From Burkholderia sp. SRS-46 (GTDB lineage: Bacteria; Pseudomonadota; Gammaproteobacteria; Burkholderiales; Burkholderiaceae): a stretch of DNA of 64,000 nt. The position numbers and the translations under genes are program-made. Location of the stretch: positions 186,001 to 250,000 of the forward strand of contig NZ_PTXL01000009.1 of the NCBI RefSeq assembly GCF_004343775.1, read 5' to 3'. Below, piece after piece: positions 33,309-42,300 of the stretch. Within the stretch, counting starts at the first letter, position 1; each line of letters opens with the position of its first letter. The notes below the pieces were generated by a model, which was given only the letters and a program-made list of their open reading frames with translations, was not told the origin of the DNA and did no database searches.

Positions 33309-36300
33309 ATGCTGGACATCGACGGCGTCGGGATGGGCGTCAACTGGATGGCTTTCCTCGAGCGCACGCTCGAGGCGGAGCGCGCGAAGGCCGCGAGCCA
33401 GGCCGCGCAGCAGACGAGCGACCCGTCGAAGCAGCCGGTCGACACCGCCCCGCCCCCGCCGCCGATCGCCGTGCAGGTCAGCCCCGACAGCGATCCGTCG
33501 AAGCCGTCCAATGCCGAGATCGCGTCCGCGACGTCGCTCATTCAAAGCCTCGCCGAGCAGTATCGCCCGACGACGCCCGACATCACGGTCGACGATCCGT
33601 TCACGAAGGCCGCGCAGACCGCGATCCAGGGCGCGCAGACGAAATACGACAACGCGCTGAAGGACGAGCAGGACAAGCAGGCCGCGCTCACGACCGCGCA
33701 GACCGATGCGCAGGCCTCGCAGGACACGATCGGCAAGGCCCGCACCGCCTGCGACCAGGCGCACGCGGCCACCGCGAAGGCGGAGAAGGCGCTCGACGTC
33801 ACGACCGACGCCGGCTACATGATCGCGTACGCGCAACAGGCGAAGCACGACGAGGCCGCGCTCGACCCGAACCAGGCCGGCTCCGCGCAGGCCGACACGA
33901 ACGCGGCGCTCGACAAGCTGAAAGCGGCCGTACCCGGCCTCGGCGACGACCCGACGCAGGCATCGCAGGCGAACTGGACGCCGCAGCAGAAGCAGGCCTA
34001 CGACACGTGGCAGCATGCGGATGCGAAGCTGTCCGAAGCGAAGGCGCGCCACAACGCGGACGTCGCGAACTCGAACCTCGCGCTCGCGCAATTGCAGTCG
34101 TACGCGTCGAACGGCGACTACGCGGACGCGACGAGCGACGGCATCAGCAACGTGAACGAGCAGCTCGCACCGCTCGACCGCGTGATCGACGCGCCGGACA
34201 CGCTGAAGCCGGAAGACGCACAGGCCGCCCTGAAGAGCGCCGCCGACGACGCGAACTATGCGAACGCTTGCCTGAACGCCGCCACCGACGCGTCGAAGGT
34301 CGCGGACATCCAGATCACCTACAACGCGGTGTCGGGCAAGTACGGCCCGACCGTGATGAGCACCACCGTCGCCGCGCAGAAGGACCTGCTGGACCATGCG
34401 CAGGCGAGCGCGCGCGTGAGCGGCGGCTACCTGCAGGTGCTGTATGCGAACCGGCAGGTCACGGACCTGCAGACCAAGCACGACGCCGCGCAGAAGGCGT
34501 CGACGCAGTGGCATCACGACCATCCGGGCGCGATGCTCAAGGATCCGCAGGTCGACCTCGATCTCGGCGACGCCTACGCGAAACTGTCGACTGCGAAGGA
34601 CGCCGCGAGCCTCGCGCACGACGGCTACGTCGCCGCGTACGGCAATGCGCTCGCGCTCCACTACGACGACGTCGCGGCCGGCGTGCAGACGCAGTACGCT
34701 CACCGCACGCTGTGCGTCGCGAACGACCCGACGCCGCTCGCGATCAAGGGCATCAAGACCATCGCGTCCGCGCTGCATCAGGCGGACGACCGGATGACCG
34801 CGACCGTCAACGAGCGCGCGACGAAGCAGGCGCTCGTCGAGGCGCAGGCGAAGCAGTCGCAGGTGAAGGGCCAGGTCGACGACCTGCAGAAGCAGTACGA
34901 CACGTGGAACCGCGAGCACGGCGTCGGCACGACGCCGAGCGTGCTGGCGGTGTCGAAACCGCAGGGCACGCCCGCCAACATCCCGCTGACCGCGCCGGTG
35001 CCGTTCGTCGTGAATCCGTACGCGCAGCGGCTGTCCGATGCGCGCACGCAGCTCGACCTCGCGAACAAGGACGTCCAGCAGACGCAGCTGCAGAGCGAGG
35101 CACTGCACCAGCAGGTGCTGTTCAACGAGTTCGACGCGCACCTCGACGAGCGGCTGCGCAACGCGAAGACCGAAACCGACCAGAAGGACTATGCAAAGGC
35201 GCTGTCCGACTTCTTCGGCGCACATCGCGGCGAGCTGTCGCAATCGCTGCTCGACAAGGCCGGCGAGGCGACGCGGCGCGGCGCGACGATCGACTTCGGC
35301 AAGCTCGACGACACGCAGCAGCGCAACCTGGTCGGCATCGCGATCGGCCTGTCGCCGGACAGCGCGACCGACGATCCGCACGCCGCGCAGTTCACCGATG
35401 CCAAGAAGCTCGAATCGATCAACAAGGTCCGCAACGAGCTGCTGAAGGTCGGCGGCGGCGCGGCGACGCGCGTGAACGTGATGCCGGTCGTCTACGCGTC
35501 GAAGGACGCCGGGCTGACGACGAGCGCGATCTTCAAGGTGACGAACGCGAGCGGCGACACGCACTACGTCGACGACCAGGGTTCGAAATACTCGAGCATC
35601 GGCAACTTCATCGACGACAACGAACTGTCGCCGGACGGCACGCTCGACATCGCGACCGGCTTCGACGCGAACGGCGCCGCGCAGATCGACCGCCACGACA
35701 CCGCGCACGACGACAGCTGGTGGGAAACCGTGATGCACACGCTCGGCGGCGGCAACGTGAACCTCGGCATGCTGCTCGGCGGGCTCGCGCTCGAAGTGGG
35801 CGGCGGCCTGCTCGATGCGACGGTGTTCGGCGCGCCGCTCGGCATCGCGCTCAACGCGGCCGGCGCGGGGCTGATGTACACGTCCGCGGCGGCGGCCGTC
35901 GCGAACTCGGGCTACGACCTCATCAACCGCTCGCAGCACGACCGCACGATCAACCCGCTCGACGCGGGCGCGCGCGCGGACTACGTGAACCTGCTGCCGC
36001 TCGGCGTCGGCGGGGTCGGCAAGGCGCTGACGCTCGCGAGCCGCACGGCCACGGCCGCGCGGGTCGTCACGCGCTTCGGCGGCGATGCGGCCAACGTCGC
36101 GACCCGCGTCGCGAGCGGCTCGCGCTTCGCGACGAAGCTGGCCGGCTATGGCGGCGCGGGCGAAGCGGCCGGCCAGTTCGGCTACGACCTCGCGTCCGGC
36201 CACACCGAGCGGCTGACGGGCGACGCCTCGTCGTTCCTGCTCAACGTCGGCCTCGCGGCCGGCCCGCAGCAGGTCAAGGCGCTGTCGACCGGCATCGTGC

Positions 36301-39300
36301 GCCGCACCGGCAGCTTCGGCGCGCGCGACCTCGGCAACCGCGCGGTGTCGATCGGCGACCAGCGCGTGACGATCGGCCAGGACAAGTACGCGCCGTCGAC
36401 CACGCTGCGGGTCGGCCGCCAGCAGGCGACGCTCGACGGCCACGTGATCAACGTCGCGAAGGACGGCACGCTGATGGCCGACGGCAAGATCCTCACCTAC
36501 GAAGGCGTGCCGATCCGCGTGCTGAATCGCGGCAACGACGTCAACACCGGCGCGCGCGGCAAGACCGAATCGACCGCGTTCCTCGACCAGGACGGCACGA
36601 TCACGCTCGGCCGGCGCGTGAAGGGCCTGATGCTGACGCACTTCGACAAGTACGCGACGGACGCGCGCATCACGGCCGACGAGCACGGCGGGCTCACCGT
36701 CTCCGACGGCATCCAGCTCAAGTATTCGAACGAGATCGCGCCGCCCCGCCCGGCCACGACGCCCGTCGCGCCGCAGCAGGACGATCGGCGGCAGCCGCCC
36801 GGCGATGCGAACCGCGTGAACCCGGCCGCGCCGCACGAAAGCGACGCGACGCCGGCGAGCGACGAGCCGGCGGCCGCCACCTCGCGCGCCACGTCGCAGG
36901 CGCGCCGCACGTCCGCCGACGTGCGCGAGCGCGCCGCCGAAAACGATCAGGATGCACGGCGCGCATCGCGCGCGGATCGCCGCAGCGGCGACGCGCGCAC
37001 GCTGCAGTACCGCCGCGTCTCCGATCCGGCCGAGGCCGGCGCGGGCGGCGCGCTGAAACCGATGACGTTCCGCCAGCGCGTCGCCTGGACGATCCTCAAC
37101 GCGATCGACGCGTCACCGCTGTCCGCCGGCTTCATCGCGCGCGAGGCCGGCGTGCAGGCGGTGACGAACCGGCCGCTCGTCGAGACGCACGAATACGGCG
37201 GCCGGACGCTGTACGTCGTGCGCAACGACCGAACCGGCGGCGCGTTCGCGACCCGTGACGGCGTGCCGCTGAGCGGGCACGAACTGGCGCTCGACGCACG
37301 CTACGCGTTCCGCGCGCCGGCCGACATCGCGGAGCCGATCGTGCTGGTCGGCAAGCATGCCGACGAGACGCTCGCGTCCGAACTCGCGAACGTCTGGAAC
37401 CGGCCGGTGTTCGTCGCGCCGCGCGGCGCGCTCGCCGCCGACGGCACGCTGCACGCGACGAGCGGCTACCTGCGCTTCGATCCCGCGCCGCATCCCGACG
37501 TCGATCTCGGCCCGCTGCACGCGGACGGCCAGACGGTGTTCCATGCGGACACCGGCAAGCCGGTCGACCTCGACGAGCATCTCGGCGCGCTGATCGGGTT
37601 CGGCAACGAGAAAGGCGGCTTCACGCTCGGCCGCGGCGCGGTCGTCGGCCTGTACGAGGACGCGTTCAGCACGCGCGCCGCGCAGCGCGGCGCGGCGCTC
37701 GGCGAACAGGCCGGCCTCGCGCTGCTGCGGCGCCGGTTCGACCTGCCGACCGTGACAATGGAGGGCCCGTTCTCGCACGCGAACCGCGTCGCGGTGCTGT
37801 ACCAGCCGCGCGGCACGGTGCATACGCACGACGTCGAGCGCGGCGTGCTGCCGACGATGCTCAAGGCCGAAACGCTCGACCAGCTGCGCGCGCTGAAGAC
37901 GCTGATCGCGGAAAAGCAGCTGTACTTCGACGTGCAGGGCGTCTATCACGACGGCCGCCTGCTGATCACCGACCCGGGGCGCATCCAGACCGAAAACGAC
38001 GGTTACCGGGGCACGCACGACCGGGTCGACGACCAGCTTCAGCTCCTCGAGCGCGGCGTCGAACGCGGCGACATCCAGCTCGCGCATCCGGAAACGACCG
38101 AGACCGCGCCGGCCGCCGACAAGCCCGGCCTCGCCGCGCGATTGCAGATGCGTTTCGGCGGCGCGCCGCTGCCGAACGAGGTCAGCGCGCTCGCGCAGCA
38201 GTCGGGCACGCTCGCGCAGCAACTGCGGATGCTCGACGACAACGGCTGGCGCGTGCGCGTCGGCAAGCGCGGTGGCGGCAGCCGGATCGACACGAAGAAG
38301 AAGCGCGTGACGATCGACGGCGCACTCACCCACGCCGGATCGATGACGTACACGCTCGCACACGAGGCGAAGCATGCGGTCGAGGCGATCGACGGGTCGC
38401 TCGGCCTCGACTACAGCGGCCGGCGCCACTTCACGAGAAAGGCGCTCGAAGCCGAGGCGCGCGCGCAGCTCAACGCGTTCGAGGCGCGCTACGAGATCCA
38501 GATGGCGAGCGGCGTCGACATCGCCGCGCACGTGAAGCTGCCCGACGCGATCCAGGACGTCGCCGACGGCTGGCGGCCGTCGCACGACTACGCGGGCACC
38601 GTCGCGACGCTCGCCGAGGCGTTCGCGCACGCGCCGGTGTCGGGCGGCCGCGGCAAGACCTACGACGCGTTCTACGGCGACGCGTTCGCGCGCGGCCCCG
38701 CGCGGGCCGGCCGCACCATGCCGGCGCCGCAGGAAACGCCCGCGGGCGGCGACGGGCCGCGTTCGATGCGCGAGATCCAGGCGCAGCGCGCCGCGTGGTC
38801 GCGCGCGAACGTCGAGCGCAACGCGTCGCCATTCGGCGCGGGCGATCCGCCGTCGCTCGATGCGCTGTCGTTCCTGCATGAGGACCGGCTGCTGATCGAT
38901 CCGCACAACCGCCTCACCATCCTGCCCGCCGAGACGCTGCGCGACGGCACGCTGCTCGGCCCCGACGGGCGGCCGGTCGATCCGCACACGTTCACGCTGC
39001 TCAATCCACCGCTCTCCGACACCGGCTACACGACGATCCTGTCGGCCCGGCATGCGAACGAAGGCGCAGCCGCCCAGCTTGCGAACCTGTGGCAGCGCCC
39101 GGTCTACGCGGCGCATCCGGATGCGGTCGGCGACGCCGGCGCGTTGACGGACCTGTCGGGAATGAACCGCTACGTGCCGGCCGCGTATCGCCAGCCGTCG
39201 CTCGGCGAACTGTCGGTCGACACGGCGAGCGACCGCCTCTACGTCGCAGGCGATCCCGCCCGGCCCGTCGATCCGGCGGATTTCCTCGGGCCGGTGCTCG

Positions 39301-42300
39301 GCTCGGGCGCGTACAAGACGGTGTTCGACGGCGGCGCCGGACAAGCGATCGGCGTGTACCGCGACGGCTCGCCGGACGGCCGCCTCGACGCATACGAGGC
39401 CGTCGACATCGAGCAGACGGGGCTCAGGACGCTGCGCGACACGTACAAGCTGCCCACGAGCACCACCGACGGGCCGTTTACGGTCGCGAACCGCGTCGGC
39501 GTCGTGCTGAAGCCGTCCGCGCAGCTCAGCAGCGTCGACGTGGAGTTCGACGTCGGCCTGCCGAGCGTGGTGTCGCACGAAGGGCTCGCCGATTTCGGCC
39601 GGATTCGCCGCGTCACGCAGACGCACCAGTTGCTGTACGACTTCCAGGTGCTGTTCGGCCGCAACGGCGACGTGATGCTGCACGACCCCGGCGAAGTGAT
39701 GCCCGGGGCCGACACGACCGGCAGCGTGCTGATGCGGATCGACGACGTCGCCGCGAGGATCCATCGCGGCCTGGCGACCGGCCAGATCCGTCTCGCCCAC
39801 CCCGAAGCCACCGAGCATGGCGCGTACGCGCCGCGCCGCGGCGTGATCGACCGGATCGTCACGAAGGTCCGCGGCATCGTGCTGCAGATGCGCGCGCATT
39901 CGCTCGCGCGGCTTTCGCCGACACTGATGGAACAGATGCGGATCGCGAGGAGCGACGGCTGGAAAGTGAAGCTCGGCGCGCGGGGCCAAAGCCAGTACGT
40001 CGACCCCGAGCGGCGCGTGATCGTGCTCGACGGCAACACGCGGCACGCGGGCACGCTCGTGAACGCGCTCGCGCACGAAGCGCAGCACAGTGTGGATATC
40101 TCGACCGGCGCGCTCGGCCTCGATCGCTCGAGCCCCGAAGCCTACGTGAACAGCCTGCTGCTCGCCGAAGCGCGCGCGCAGCGGAACGCGGCCCGGGTGC
40201 GCGCAGAGATCCTCGCCGCGGGCGGCGGCGACATCGCCGCGCACGTGAGCTTGCCGGACGGGCTCGCGCGCGCCGCGCAACATGCGTACGAGAGCGGCGA
40301 CCCGGCCGCGCTGCAGGCGCTTGCCGACCGGTTCGGCGACACCCGCACGTCGATGCCCGGCAATCCGACCTATCGCACGCTCTACGGGGAACAGGCGCGC
40401 GCGCCGGGCGGCGACGCACGGCCGCCCAAGCTCGCCGCGCCGGGCTCGGGCCGCCGCGCGTCGGGCGCGACACGCGGCGGCAATGCGCGCGAGCGCGCCC
40501 TGATGACGCGCGCGCGCAAATGGCTCGACGAACGCGGGCTGCGCACGCTGACGCGCATCGAAGGTGGGCATCTGCCGGGGCTGCGCGACCTGGCCCGCGA
40601 GACCGGCCGCAACGCGCACGTGCTGATCGCGCGCGCCGGCGAGCCGGCCCCCGACGCACCGCCCGCGTTCATCGCGACGGCGGAAGTGGATGCTTACGGC
40701 GGCGTGACGCTGAAGATCGTCGATCCATCGCTCACGGACACGGAACGGCAGGCGCTCGAGGAAGCGCTGTCGCTCGAGCACGACAAGGACGCGGCGGACG
40801 CGCGGCGCGGGTTCGATTTCTACACGTCGCCGGTGCCGCTCGACCAATTGCGGCAGCTGGGCGGCCCGTCGAAGATCGAGCCGGCCCGCGGCGGCAACGG
40901 CAGCACGATCGCGTTCACCCGCACCGGCCGCGTCGACGGCGCGCTCGCGGCCGCGATCGATGCGCTCGGCTCGGCGAAGCGCTACGCGAACGCGAACAAG
41001 GCGATCGCCGGCGCGCGCATCACCGACACGATCTACGCGGTCGACAAGGAGACCGGCGACGTGCTCGGCCACGCGACGCGCGCCCCCGACAGCGGCGTCT
41101 GGCACTACGAGGAAAACGCGCCGGTCGAGCGCACCAAGGTCGTCGAGCGCCCGCTGGCCGACGCGTTCCAGCGCCGCGTAAACGCGCGCGCGCGAAGGCG
41201 CGGGCCGCAGCACCGGATCCCGCTGTCCCGCGCACGAAAGCGCGGCGTCGCCTTCGTCGCGACGGAGGTCGGGCCCGACATGATGGCCCGCGTTGGCCGC
41301 TTCGATCCGATCAAGGCGCCGAAGCAGGCGGCAGTCGACCGGTTGCCGTCCCGCATCCGCCCGCGCTACGCCAGCCAGGCCTCCCTCGCGTGGACGCTCG
41401 ATGCCGGCCACCGCGTCGCGCTGCTGACGCGCGCACGCGCGGCCGCGCTGCGGCAGCGCCAGGCCGCGCAACCGGGCGCACTGCCGCCCGGTGCGGCGGC
41501 GCCTGGGCAGAACGCGCCGGCAACGCAGGGCGGCCCCGCGGCGGCGCCGTCGCCGGCCCGCTCGCGCGCATCGACCCCGGCGACCCTGCACGACGCGCTC
41601 GTCGACGCGCACCTGCTGCCGCGCGGCCCGGGCCACGCGCTCGACTTCAGCGGACACAACGCGGTGCACCTGCTGGCGATCGCCGAGCAAGGCGGCCTGT
41701 CGCCCGACACGCACCGGATCTACGTGTACCGGACCGACGCGCCGATCGCGGAAGGACTCGATGCACCCGACGGCGCGCTCGTGCCGGACGCCGACGGCAA
41801 GCTGACCTGGCATGACGACTGGCGCGACACGAGCGGCCCCGGCGTGCCGCTCGACGCGTCGCCCATCGGCGGCGGGCCGTATGGCGGGAACGTCCACCTG
41901 CTGCTGACCGAGCTGCCGCCCGACGGCCTCGCCGCCTATGCGCCCGGCACCCGGCTGAAGGCGCTGGGCAATCGCGTCGACCGGTTGACGAATCTGCAGG
42001 ACACGTCGCGCCGCAGCTGGGTCAAGACGCTGCGCGACTGGGCGAAGCAGGAAAAGAGCAAGACCGCCCGCGAGCGCGACGACACGCAGCAGCAGATCGA
42101 CCGCGACATCGAGACGGCGCGCACCGCCAACCTGCCGCTGCCGGAGCATCCGGCGCTCGAGATCAAGCCGTACCAGCCGGCGCTCGTCAGCTCGACGATC
42201 GTCGAATGGAAGCAACGCTACGGCGACGGCGGCATGCCCGACCCGCTCGCCCACGTCACGCGGCTCAAGGCGTTCATCGAACGCGAAGGCAACACGCGCG

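Noticed and set aside
33231..36836. A 1201-codon minus-strand frame opposite the start of the giant gene
   Set aside because: Same GC-bias artefact, extreme Arg/Val composition.
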